From Candidatus Gastranaerophilales bacterium (GTDB lineage: Bacteria > Cyanobacteriota > Vampirovibrionia > Gastranaerophilales > Gastranaerophilaceae), in NCBI GenBank assembly GCA_944323135.1, contig CALURI010000005.1:62001-126000 (forward strand): a stretch of DNA of 64,000 nucleotides, written 5' to 3'. Below, one piece after another: positions 28,208-36,200 of the stretch. A program made the position numbers and the translations under genes. How positions within the stretch are numbered: position 1 is the stretch's first letter; each line of letters begins with the position of its first letter. The notes beneath the pieces are model-generated. The model saw nothing but the letters and a program-made list of their open reading frames with translations, ran no database searches and was not told the origin of the DNA.

Positions 28208-29084
28208 TTATATAGAACTCGTTAATAAAAAAATTGATGAATATATGCCTATTTGCTTCCCGCAAAAAATTTTTAAATCAATGAAATATACGGTAACTTT
28301 ACCCGGCAAACGTTTAAGACCCGTTATGTGTCTCGAAACTTGCAGAATGTTCGGCGGGAATTATGAAGATGCAATTCCTACAGCCTGTGCAATAGAAATG
28401 CTTCATGCACAGACTCTTATCCACGATGACCTTCCTTGCATGGATAATGACATGTACAGACGAGGGCAATTAACAAATCATATGGTATTTGGAGAAGCTC
28501 ATGCAGTCCTTGCAGGTGATGCACTTTTAACATTTGCACCGCAAACAATCCTTAAATATTCAAAAAATTTGCCTCCTGAAAAATTACTGAAAATAATGAC
28601 AGAATATTTTCACGCTGCAGGAGCTTATGGTGTAATAGCAGGTCAAGTTGTTGACATTGAAAGCGAAAAATTATCCCAAATGCAAGCTTTTGATACTGAT
28701 GATGAACAATTACCAGAAATTTTGGATTACATTCATACACATAAGACAGCAGACCTTTTTAAACTTGCATTAAGAACAGGTGCAATAATTGCCGATGCTA
28801 CAGATAAACAACTTGATCAAATAACAGAATTCGGGCAAAAACTCGGCGTCGCGTTTCAAATAGCAGATGATATTTTAGATGAAACTTCGACTTTTGAAGA
28901 AATGGGAAAAACTATAGGCAAAGACAAAGAAGAAGGAAAATTAACTTACACAAGTCTTTATGGTCTTGACAAAGCAAAAAAAGATTTAAATAAGTTATTG
29001 GATGAATGCTTTGAAATATTAAATAAAAATGCCCTTAAATCCGAAGTTTTTGAACAAATTTTAAATAAAATAAGAATCTCCTGA
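28194..29084 (+). CDS. ispA: Polyprenyl (farnesyl/geranylgeranyl) diphosphate synthase
   Basis: Class I trans-prenyltransferase that extends allylic diphosphates with isopentenyl diphosphate. The first Asp-rich motif is HDDLPCMDND (about residues 83-92) and the second is QIADDILDE (about 224-232). 296 residues fits the IspA type; exact chain length cannot be read from the sequence. The start at 28194 overlaps the rsgA stop by 14 bases and has AAAGG eight bases upstream, so the two genes are coupled. Confidence 0.93.
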   Translation: MKMNDYIELVNKKIDEYMPICFPQKIFKSMKYTVTLPGKRLRPVMCLETCRMFGGNYEDAIPTACAIEMLHAQTLIHDDLPCMDNDMYRRGQLTNHMVFGEAHAVLAGDALLTFAPQTILKYSKNLPPEKLLKIMTEYFHAAGAYGVIAGQVVDIESEKLSQMQAFDTDDEQLPEILDYIHTHKTADLFKLALRTGAIIADATDKQLDQITEFGQKLGVAFQIADDILDETSTFEEMGKTIGKDKEEGKLTYTSLYGLDKAKKDLNKLLDECFEILNKNALKSEVFEQILNKIRIS

Positions 29085-29155
29085 CAAATATTTTACAAAT
29101 TATCTATTCTTATGCTATACTAAAAAAGCACATTACAACATGAGAGTAGGATTTA

Positions 29156-29626
29156 ATGATTAAAGAGATAGCAAACACTGGGTATGAAGCCCTTGCATCC
29201 GGTATTCTTGCAGCATTTATTGCGCAAATTATTAAATTTTTTATATTTACAATAAAGACTAAAAAAATTAATTTTAAAATTTTTACAACAACAGGCGGAA
29301 TGCCAAGCTCTCATTCGGCAGGCGTTATGGGGCTTGCAACAATTGTAGGGCTTATTAAAGGCTGGGATTCAGTTGAATTTGCAATTGCAATTGGCTATGC
29401 TTTAATTACAATGTACGATGCAGCTGGTGTACGACGCGCCGCAGGAAAAACTGCAGCATGCCTTAACAGAATGATGGAAGATTTTTACAAACATGATGTA
29501 CAAGCAATCGGAGGGAAATTAAAAGAATTACTCGGTCATACTCCGCTTGAAGTTATTGTCGGAGCATTATTTGGCATTGTTTTTGCTTATTTCTTCCACT
29601 TTTATATTCTTGGAGCCAATTTGTAA
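29156..29626 (+). CDS. Divergent PAP2-family membrane protein
   Basis: This 156-residue membrane protein of the divergent PAP2 group (DUF212) is related to phosphatidic acid phosphatases. It has GGMPSSHSAGVMGLAT (about residues 45-60) and YDAAGVRRAAGKTA, with a C-terminal hydrophobic helix. It follows the prenyl synthase by 71 bp with its own -10-like TATACT. A role in prenyl or lipid phosphate metabolism would fit the neighbour but is inference. Confidence 0.88.
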   Translation: MIKEIANTGYEALASGILAAFIAQIIKFFIFTIKTKKINFKIFTTTGGMPSSHSAGVMGLATIVGLIKGWDSVEFAIAIGYALITMYDAAGVRRAAGKTAACLNRMMEDFYKHDVQAIGGKLKELLGHTPLEVIVGALFGIVFAYFFHFYILGANL

Positions 29627-29660
29627 AAACTTCTTGTCTTTTTATTTTTTTATGTAATAA

Positions 29661-29745
29661 TATAATTGTTAATAAGGGCTTATAGAAATAAATCTATATC
29701 CGAAAGTTTGTACCCTTAGGGAAAGAAAGAGATACTCAAAATATA
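29661..29745 (+). promoter_or_regulatory. Promoter and structured leader of the SNF2 gene
   Basis: TATAAT (29661-29666) should start RNA near 29673, exactly where a compact structure begins: TAAGGG (29673-29678) pairs with CCCTTA (29713-29718) and encloses the hairpin TATAGA/TCTATA (29681-29698). About 27 bases remain before the ATG. I do not recognise it as a known riboswitch class. Confidence 0.45.
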
Positions 29746-32700
29746 ATGAGTGCGAAACCGCAGGAATTTAATTACAAGTTTATAAAAGAAAATGCAAGTC
29801 CCGGAAGCTGGCGCAGAGGATATGAATATCACCTTAAAGATATGGTGTTTGATTCATACCCCGAAAAGAACTTTTATATGGCAAAAGTTAAAGGGAATTT
29901 CCAGGATCATTACAATACTGACTTAATCTTTAAGAAAAATAAAGTTGAAGCCAGATGTAATTGTCCGTTGAAAGAAGAATGGTGCAAACATGCCGTAGCA
30001 GTTGCTCTTAAAGCGATTGATGAACACGCTTACGAAGATTGGCTAGAGACAAAATTCGGAATGGAATTTGATTTTCCTGATGAAAATACAACTTTAACAG
30101 ATGAACCTCAAGGAAATTATATTTTTCATTTCAATTCAAAAAGAAAAGCAAACTTCTTTTCTATACTCGTCCGCTCAAGAGAAACAGGCAAAGTCGTAAG
30201 ACAAATAGAACCAATTCTTAGAGCATTAATAGAAGCGCAAAAACAAAATCCTGATTTTGAACTTAACAACTCACAAAAAGTTGAAGTTGCAATATTCCAA
30301 CAACTTTTAACTGTTTCAAGACAAGATAAAAAAGCAGGCTGGTACGATATCCCAATTACTAAATTCGGTCCGATGTTCACACTTTTATCAAAAGCTGATG
30401 AAGTTTTAGATGAAAAAACAAAAGAAAGATTAAAATTTACAGATGAAGAATGGAAACTTATTTTAAATGTTAATACCGGTGCACAAGGGACTATTCTTCT
30501 GTCTTTGGAATGGAAAAGACCTGATAAAGATGACGTATATCCGCTTGAAGAAGTCAGATATTTCTCAAGACATTTAAAATGGGGCAGATATAAAAATATA
30601 ATTTTCCCGACAAACATTGCAATGAGTTCAATTCCGCAAAACATATTAAAATCATCTTTTACAGACCTGAAAGATGCTGACGGCGGGAAATTTATTTACG
30701 AAGAATTGCCAAAACTTCAAGAGATTATGGATGTTGAAATTGCTGATAATATTAGTCAATTAATGCTGACAGAACGTCCGCCGTTGAATATTGTTACAAT
30801 GGGAATTGATTATGACCAATCATTAAAAGCTTCTTTGGAATTTGAATATGACGGAGTTGTTGTTCCGTATTCAAAAACTACTGCTGAAAAAGCACCTTAT
30901 ATAACAATAAAAAAACCTGGAGAAGACTTAGTCTATTGGATTAAAAGAAATTTAAAACACGAACAGGAAGCTTATCAAATGCTTCTGGCTTGCAAATTTG
31001 TACCTATGCAGACTAATAATTTGGCTCTTGAAAAAGAAAATGCCATTGATTTTTATAATTATTACATCAAACAAGCCGGAGAAAGCTGGAAATTTGTAGA
31101 AAAAGATGATATGAGCTTTTTCAAACTTATGGAAAATCCTTTTAAATTATGTGCTAAAATTGATTTTTCAGAAGAAGCAGAAGACAGTTTTGAAATATTC
31201 CTATACGGTCAAGTCGGAGATGAAATTATAAACTTTGATGAAGTCTACGAAACAATACAAAGCGGAGAAAAATACAGTCGTATAAGGAGTCTTGGTTTTG
31301 TAGAATACCCAGCACAAGATATTTATTCAATCATGCGCGCGTTTAATTCTTTCGATGTATACAGGAATAACGAAAATAAATTTATTGTCAAAACATATCG
31401 TGCAGGTTTAATTAATGAACTTAAGAATTTAAACGTAGAACTTGTTTTAAGTGATAATTTTGAAACCTTCTGGAAACAAATGTCTAACTTCTCAACATCA
31501 GAAGATTTAACACTTCCTCAAGGTATAAATGCAGAATTCCGTGAATATCAGACAAAAGGTTTCGGCTGGTTATGGTTTATGTATAAATACGGGCTTAACG
31601 GAATACTTGCAGATGATATGGGACTTGGAAAAACTCTTCAAGCACTTGCAGTTGTCCAAAAAGCAAAAGAAGAAGACGGGGCAGCTCCAACTCTTGTTAT
31701 ATGTCCGACAACTGTTGTATTTAACTGGGAATCTGAAATCCAAAAATTTGCACCTACATTGACAACTCTAAAACTTTCAGGTGTTGAAAGAAAAGAATTC
31801 TTTAAAGAAATACCAAACTATGATGTAGTAATAACCAGCTATGCACTTATAAGAAGAGATATAAATAAACTTAAAAATTACAATTTCAGATATGTAATTT
31901 TAGACGAATCACAAAATATCAAAAACGCAATGTCTCAAACAGCTCAAGCTGTCAAAAAATTACAAGCATCACATAAACTTGCCCTATCAGGTACTCCGAT
32001 AGAAAACAAACTTGAAGAATTATGGTCAGTATTTGACTTTTTAATGCCGGGATTTTTGTTCAGCATGTCAGAATTCAATTACAGATACGTTAATCCAATT
32101 ATGGAACGTCAAGATAAAACTGTTGAAAAACGTTTGAAATTACAGATATATCCATTTATCTTACGCCGTATGAAACGAGATGTTGCAAAAGATTTGCCTG
32201 ATAAAGTTGAAAACATTGCATATTGCGAGCTTACAGACGAGCAAAAAGATTTCTATTTGCAAGTTCTTGACAGCACAAAAGAAGAATTATTCAAATCAAT
32301 TGAGCAAAACGGGCTTGAAAAAAGCAGACTTTCAATATTCTCTGCGCTTTTAAGGTTACGCCAAATTTGCTGCCACCCAAGACTTTATGATAAAGAAAAT
32401 GTCAAAAATATTATGAAATCAGGTAAATTTGAAAAGCTTAAAGCAATGCTTGAAGAAATTATAGATGAAGGTCATAGAATTCTTTTATTCAGCCAATTTG
32501 TGGATATGCTTGATATCATAAAAGCTTGGCTGGAAAAAGAAGGCATACCTTATGAATATTTGACAGGGAAAACAAAAGACAGACAAGGAGCTGTTGAAAG
32601 GTTTAATTCAACTCCATCAATTCCGATTTTCTTAATAAGCTTAAAAGCAGGCGGTACAGGTTTGAACCTTACAGGAGCGGATTACGTAATCCATTATGAT

Positions 32701-32931
32701 CCGTGGTGGAATCCTGCTGTTGAAGACCAAGCAACAGATAGAGCCTACCGTATCGGACAAACTAAGAAAGTTTTTGTTTACAGACTGATTACAAAAAATA
32801 CTGTTGAAGAAAAAATCCAAAAATTAAAAACAGTTAAACGTAACCTTGTAGATAGCGTAATTTCAGTTGACAGAAATATTGTAAAATCTCTAACAATGGA
32901 CGATATTAAAGAAATATTTTCAGTAGACTAA
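29746..32931 (+). CDS. SWIM zinc-finger SNF2-family helicase/ATPase
   Basis: This 1061-residue protein has an N-terminal SWIM zinc finger CNCPLKEEWCKH (about residues 72-83), a long middle region, and a C-terminal SNF2 ATPase. The ATPase has Walker A DDMGLGKT (about 622-629), the DEAH-equivalent DESQ, SGTPIENKLEELWS, and the helicase C-terminal block ATDRAYRIGQTKKVFVYRLI. This layout matches bacterial RapA/HepA-like SWIM-SNF2 proteins of unknown cellular role, probably acting on DNA- or RNA-bound complexes. It has a 5' leader with a possible RNA structure. The gene is complete. Confidence 0.93.
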   Translation: MSAKPQEFNYKFIKENASPGSWRRGYEYHLKDMVFDSYPEKNFYMAKVKGNFQDHYNTDLIFKKNKVEARCNCPLKEEWCKHAVAVALKAIDEHAYEDWLETKFGMEFDFPDENTTLTDEPQGNYIFHFNSKRKANFFSILVRSRETGKVVRQIEPILRALIEAQKQNPDFELNNSQKVEVAIFQQLLTVSRQDKKAGWYDIPITKFGPMFTLLSKADEVLDEKTKERLKFTDEEWKLILNVNTGAQGTILLSLEWKRPDKDDVYPLEEVRYFSRHLKWGRYKNIIFPTNIAMSSIPQNILKSSFTDLKDADGGKFIYEELPKLQEIMDVEIADNISQLMLTERPPLNIVTMGIDYDQSLKASLEFEYDGVVVPYSKTTAEKAPYITIKKPGEDLVYWIKRNLKHEQEAYQMLLACKFVPMQTNNLALEKENAIDFYNYYIKQAGESWKFVEKDDMSFFKLMENPFKLCAKIDFSEEAEDSFEIFLYGQVGDEIINFDEVYETIQSGEKYSRIRSLGFVEYPAQDIYSIMRAFNSFDVYRNNENKFIVKTYRAGLINELKNLNVELVLSDNFETFWKQMSNFSTSEDLTLPQGINAEFREYQTKGFGWLWFMYKYGLNGILADDMGLGKTLQALAVVQKAKEEDGAAPTLVICPTTVVFNWESEIQKFAPTLTTLKLSGVERKEFFKEIPNYDVVITSYALIRRDINKLKNYNFRYVILDESQNIKNAMSQTAQAVKKLQASHKLALSGTPIENKLEELWSVFDFLMPGFLFSMSEFNYRYVNPIMERQDKTVEKRLKLQIYPFILRRMKRDVAKDLPDKVENIAYCELTDEQKDFYLQVLDSTKEELFKSIEQNGLEKSRLSIFSALLRLRQICCHPRLYDKENVKNIMKSGKFEKLKAMLEEIIDEGHRILLFSQFVDMLDIIKAWLEKEGIPYEYLTGKTKDRQGAVERFNSTPSIPIFLISLKAGGTGLNLTGADYVIHYDPWWNPAVEDQATDRAYRIGQTKKVFVYRLITKNTVEEKIQKLKTVKRNLVDSVISVDRNIVKSLTMDDIKEIFSVD

Positions 32932-32962
32932 TTGTATCCCCCCCCCCACTTGTATCTGTCAA
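32931..32962 (-). promoter_or_regulatory. Possible promoter with a G10 run in its spacer
   Basis: On the minus strand TTGACA (32957-32962) and TACAAT (32931-32936) are separated by 20 bases, ten of which are consecutive G (complement of 32938-32947). A spacer of 17 would need seven G. Transcription would run antisense to the end of the SNF2 gene. Promoter activity is inferred from the boxes only. Confidence 0.4.
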
Positions 32963-32997
32963 ATAGATTTATGAAAATATTTAAACAGTTCTAAATT

Positions 32998-33024
32998 AAA
33001 GAAGCAACTTATCGTTGCTTCTTT
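32998..33024. terminator. Bidirectional terminator between SNF2 and pseudopilin genes
   Basis: AAAGAAGCAAC (32998-33008) and GTTGCTTCTTT (33014-33024) form an 11-bp stem with a 5-base loop and T-rich flanks on both strands, between convergent genes. Confidence 0.85.
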
Positions 33025-33048
33025 AGAAACTTATATTAATTTAAAATA

Positions 33049-33771
33049 CTAAGGCAGACAGTCAAAATATCCCTTACCGGAACCGTCAGGACAAGTATTT
33101 GCAATAGCATACTTAGTACAAGCAAAACCGTTTTCTGAAGCATCAGAAGTTTTTGAACAATTACCATCTGTCCACTTGAAACCTCCTCCAGCACAGTCAG
33201 TATCATCAGCTGTACAATCTCGCCATTGACGTTGCATAGGCTCTAAATTACAAGTATTTAAATTCAAATGAAAAAAGAACAAATCATGTCCATAAGCATT
33301 AGGACCTTTTTTAAAACCGTTTGTATCAACACTTATCATATTACCATAAGTATTATTTGTACAAAATGCTATTGTTGCACCATCCACAGTTGTAACTCCA
33401 TATCCGCTAAAACCTGCTGAAATGGATGGGTCTAAGCAATTTGCATGAATTCTTGCAGATGAATTACTCTTAGTATAAGTTTTAAAATTATCATAATCAA
33501 GTTTAGATGTTGCGTTAACTCCCAAATTATTATACTGGGCAAATAATAAATTTCTTATTTCAGTTTTACTACCTGCAGGACAATTTAAATATTCGGATTG
33601 AAGAGGTATCATTGCCTGAGAAAGAGCAGAATAAGCTTTTTTAAACTGTGTTTCCAAAACTTTTTTTTGATAATGAGAAACCAAAGCAGGCATAGTCATT
33701 GCAGCCACTACTCCGATAACCCCTAAAGTTATTAATACTTCCGCTAAAGTAAACCCCTTAAATCTTGTCAT
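33049..33771 (-). CDS. Pseudopilin-like protein (GFTLAE family), G11 leader in frame
   Basis: This 240-residue pseudopilin-like protein has leader MTRFK, processing site G/FTLAEVLITLGVIG, a hydrophobic helix, and a globular domain with DTNGFKKGPNAYGHDLFFF. The C-terminus is unlike the other copies: it is Cys-rich (at least six Cys after residue 170) and lacks the DGW...YPW ending. A GAGG site precedes the ATG at 33771. The upstream leader ORF (ATG 33906) is in frame with this gene because its G run has 11 bases, so a 285-residue fused product is also possible. Confidence 0.85.
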   Translation of the reverse strand: MTRFKGFTLAEVLITLGVIGVVAAMTMPALVSHYQKKVLETQFKKAYSALSQAMIPLQSEYLNCPAGSKTEIRNLLFAQYNNLGVNATSKLDYDNFKTYTKSNSSARIHANCLDPSISAGFSGYGVTTVDGATIAFCTNNTYGNMISVDTNGFKKGPNAYGHDLFFFHLNLNTCNLEPMQRQWRDCTADDTDCAGGGFKWTDGNCSKTSDASENGFACTKYAIANTCPDGSGKGYFDCLP

Positions 33772-33906
33772 TTTTAACCTCGTTAATTCGTGATTATATA
33801 TATCACTATTATAACATAGGTTTTTATTTTGACAAGCCTCAAATACAGAAAAGAAGCTTAAAATTGCCCCCCCCCCCGACATTACAATTCTTAATAAATC
33901 TTTCAT
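33772..33906 (-). CDS. Leader ORF with G11 run, open into the pseudopilin
   Basis: Starts MKDLLRIVMSGGGAILSFF after an AAGGAGAG site. The run of 11 G (complement of 33867-33877) leaves the frame open through 45 codons into the pseudopilin ATG. With 10 G it would stop at codon 16, as in the paralogous cassette at 35.5 kb. The codons just before the pseudopilin start overlap the -10 box and the palindrome, so a fused product would be read through the internal promoter. Confidence 0.5.
33790..33835 (-). promoter_or_regulatory. Pseudopilin promoter with 17-bp palindrome
   Basis: Minus strand: TTGTCA (33830-33835), 16-base spacer ending in TGT, TATAAT (33808-33813), one base, then GTGATATATATAATCAC (33790-33806). 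The G run lies 31 bp upstream of the -35 box. Confidence 0.75.
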
Positions 33907-34072
33907 ACTTCTCTCCTTTTGATTTCAAAATTATTAATTATATTTTTATTATAACATAAATTGATATAAATTTAACCCCTTGTTTTATTGTAAAATTATA
34001 AAGTTTTATAAAAAAAAATATTAAATTTAGCATATTTTATTTTTATGTATTTTAGAAAATATAGAGGCAAAA

Positions 34073-34663
34073 ATGAAAATAAAACAATGCAGATTTATAT
34101 TAAATACTCTTAATCAAGTTACAGAAAAAAATAAATTACCGGTAAAACCTAGAATTCATTCAATTTTATTCTTTGATAACTGCGCAGCAGCAACTAATCC
34201 TTTTACTGCAGAAATAAATTTAAATTTTATTTATAATAACAAACTATTTCGTCCGCTTATTAAAAAATGGATAAAACATGAGGCAAAACATATTGAACAA
34301 TACCAGATAATTGCAAGATACTTCGCAGGAATTTCCGAAAATATTGACAAAGGACTAAACAATTTTAAAAAATTAATACTGGAAAAATTTCCAACATGCT
34401 CAAACCTTAAGTTCAATGAAAATTTTTATAAACAAACAATAAAAAAAGATGGCGTAATAAATAAAAGACACCCGCTATTTGGAAAAGCACAAGAATATGT
34501 TAAAGCCGTAAAAGAATATCCAAATTTATCAACATTTGATGATTTGGAAATATTGAGAGAAAAAGGCATTATAGAAATGTACAAAAACCGTTTCCGTAAA
34601 GCTAAATTGTATAAAAGAAATCTTCTTGAAAGAGAAGCCAGAATAGCAGAAAAAGAAAAATAA
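34073..34663 (+). CDS. Hypothetical HExxH-containing protein
   Basis: This 196-residue protein has IKHEAKHIEQYQIIARYF at about residues 64-81, which contains the zinc-peptidase pattern HExxH. Downstream histidines or acidic residues that could be a third ligand are present but not diagnostic. The C-terminus is a long basic helix (about residues 165-196). There is no signal peptide. GAGG lies seven bases before the ATG. It sits between two pseudopilin genes that point the other way. The metallopeptidase call is a suggestion only. Confidence 0.6.
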   Translation: MKIKQCRFILNTLNQVTEKNKLPVKPRIHSILFFDNCAAATNPFTAEINLNFIYNNKLFRPLIKKWIKHEAKHIEQYQIIARYFAGISENIDKGLNNFKKLILEKFPTCSNLKFNENFYKQTIKKDGVINKRHPLFGKAQEYVKAVKEYPNLSTFDDLEILREKGIIEMYKNRFRKAKLYKRNLLEREARIAEKEK

Positions 34664-34687
34664 TAAAAATTTCTCACTGATAATCAA

Positions 34688-35359
34688 TTACCAAGGATAA
34701 TCTTTCTTTATCTGCCAACCATCTCTCATAATTTTTGCAGCACAATAAACTCCTGCACCTGCTTTTGAACAATTACTATTAATAGCACTTTCATCCTGTT
34801 CAAACCCATAAGGGAAAATCCCTTTATCAGATCTTGTAAATATAAATGTATCCTTTCCAAGCATATTTGGAGGTTTATTAGCGTTTATATCAAAATAAAT
34901 TAAATTACTATATTCTGCATCATCTATATCAGCAGAACCACTTGCAATTGATATTACAATTAAAGTTCCGTCTGATAATATAAAAGGCTGACGAAAATCA
35001 TTTACAAAAACTGAATATTCCCAATAACTACCATTTAATCTTTTCCAAGGATTTTGTCTATCATAACCGCAATAATCATAGCAAACTTTTATAATAGATA
35101 AATATGGTTTATAATACTGATTAAAGTATTCTTCTGCTCCTATAGTTTTAGCGTTATCCCAATATTGATATTCTCCATTGTCCTCAACAGCTCTAAGAGT
35201 TGCTTGTGACAATATTGAATATACTTTTTTTACTTTAGTAGCGACCTCTTGTTTTTTATAATTTGCAATCAACAAAGGCATTGTCATTGCGGCAACAACT
35301 CCAATAATACCGAGAGTTATTAATACTTCTGCTAAAGTAAACCCCTTAAATCTTGTCAT
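34688..35359 (-). CDS. Pseudopilin-like protein (GFTLAE family)
   Basis: This 223-residue pseudopilin-like protein starts MTRFKGFTLAEVLITLG, with the processing site after Gly6. The globular domain has DINANKPPNMLGKDTF, the Cys pair CSKAGAGVYC and the ending DGWQIKKDYPW. A GAGG site precedes the ATG. Its 5' region is a near-copy of the one at 33.7-33.97 kb but with a 10-G run, so its leader ORF is closed. Confidence 0.86.
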   Translation of the reverse strand: MTRFKGFTLAEVLITLGIIGVVAAMTMPLLIANYKKQEVATKVKKVYSILSQATLRAVEDNGEYQYWDNAKTIGAEEYFNQYYKPYLSIIKVCYDYCGYDRQNPWKRLNGSYWEYSVFVNDFRQPFILSDGTLIVISIASGSADIDDAEYSNLIYFDINANKPPNMLGKDTFIFTRSDKGIFPYGFEQDESAINSNCSKAGAGVYCAAKIMRDGWQIKKDYPW

Positions 35360-35377
35360 TTTTAACCTCGCTATATT

Positions 35378-35423
35378 GTGATGATATATATCACTATTAT
35401 AACATAGGTTTTTATTTTGACAA
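35378..35423 (-). promoter_or_regulatory. Pseudopilin promoter with 17-bp palindrome
   Basis: Minus strand: TTGTCA (35418-35423), 16-base spacer, TATAAT (35396-35401), one base, GTGATATATATCATCAC (35378-35394). Confidence 0.75.
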
Positions 35424-35445
35424 GTCTCAAATACAGAAAAGAAGC

Positions 35446-35493
35446 TTAAAATTGCCCCCCCCCCGACATTACAATTCTTAATAAATCTTTCAT
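35446..35493 (-). CDS. Leader ORF with G10 run (15 aa)
   Basis: MKDLLRIVMSGGGQF then a stop; an AAGGAGAG site precedes the ATG. The ten G are the complement of 35455-35464. The same start and first ten codons occur at 33.9 kb, where an eleventh G removes the stop. Confidence 0.5.
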   Translation of the reverse strand: MKDLLRIVMSGGGQF

Positions 35494-35650
35494 ACTTCTC
35501 TCCTTTTGATTTCAAAATTATTAATTATATTTTTTATTATAACATAAATTGATATGAAGTTGAACCCTTATCCTATAGGAAAATTTTAAAATTTTATAAA
35601 AAATTATTATTTTTAATATTTTTATTTCTATTAAATAGAAAAATCAATAA

Positions 35651-35683
35651 AAAAAAGACCTACCATATTGGTAGGTCTTTTTT
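35651..35683. terminator. Bidirectional terminator downstream of the HU gene
   Basis: AAAAAAGACCTACC (35651-35664) pairs with GGTAGGTCTTTTTT (35670-35683) around a 5-base loop. It has a T-run for the HU transcript on the minus strand and one on the plus strand. Confidence 0.88.
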
Positions 35684-35702
35684 AAGAAACTTTCAAAAAT
35701 TA

Positions 35703-35981
35703 CTATTTTTTGTTAACAGCTTCTTTGAATTTTTTACCAGCTGAGAATGCAGGAACTGTTGTTGCAGGGATTTTTAATTCCTTACCAGTTTGTGGGTTTC
35801 TGCCGATTCTTGCAGCTCTTTTTCTTGATTCAAATGTACCGAAGCCTACTAATGTAACTTTTTTACCTTTAGAAACTGTTTTTTGGATAGTTTCAATCAT
35901 AGCGCCTAAAACTTCAGCAGCTTCTTTTTGTGTTACGTTAGATTTTTTTGCAATTTCTTGTACTAATTCTTCTTTGTTCAT
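35703..35981 (-). CDS. hup: HU-family DNA-binding protein
   Basis: This 92-residue HU/IHF-type nucleoid protein has the arm-region signature GFGTFESRKRAARIGRNPQTG (within about residues 46-66) and the N-terminal helices MNKEELVQEIAKKSNVTQ. I start it at 35981, where AAGGAG lies seven bases upstream; longer in-frame starts have no such site. It probably acts as a homodimer that bends DNA. It is a single gene with its own terminator. Confidence 0.95.
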   Translation of the reverse strand: MNKEELVQEIAKKSNVTQKEAAEVLGAMIETIQKTVSKGKKVTLVGFGTFESRKRAARIGRNPQTGKELKIPATTVPAFSAGKKFKEAVNKK

Positions 35982-36200
35982 TATAAAACTCCTTTTCTTA
36001 TTGTACATCTCCAATTATAGCGGAACTGTTTTAAAAAGCAAGTATTTTTACGTTTTTTAATACTTTTATTTAAATAAAACATATAAATAGAGGAAATTGT
36101 ATTACAAAAAGTAATAAATTTCGTTAATTTTGGTCGAGTAAAATAAGTTTTTGCTATAATATTATAGGAATTAAAAACGGGAGTATGTAAGTATTTAAAC

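Larger units (their letters stand above)
33743..33967. repeat. Duplicated pseudopilin 5' segment, copy 1
   Basis: About 225 bp, covering the first codons, promoter, palindrome, G run, leader start and upstream promoter, is nearly identical to 35331-35555. The main differences are the G-run length (11 here, 10 there) and scattered substitutions. Coding regions downstream diverge quickly, so the regulatory segment is the conserved unit. Confidence 0.8.
35331..35555. repeat. Duplicated pseudopilin 5' segment, copy 2
   Basis: This segment nearly matches 33743-33967. It contains the same leader start, G run (10 bases), -35/-10 pair and 17-bp palindrome at the same spacing. Confidence 0.8.

Noticed and set aside
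36183..36200. ATG-TAA start-stop element before the glycosyltransferase gene
   Set aside because: The GGAG is only one base from that ATG, too close for initiation, so it is probably chance.
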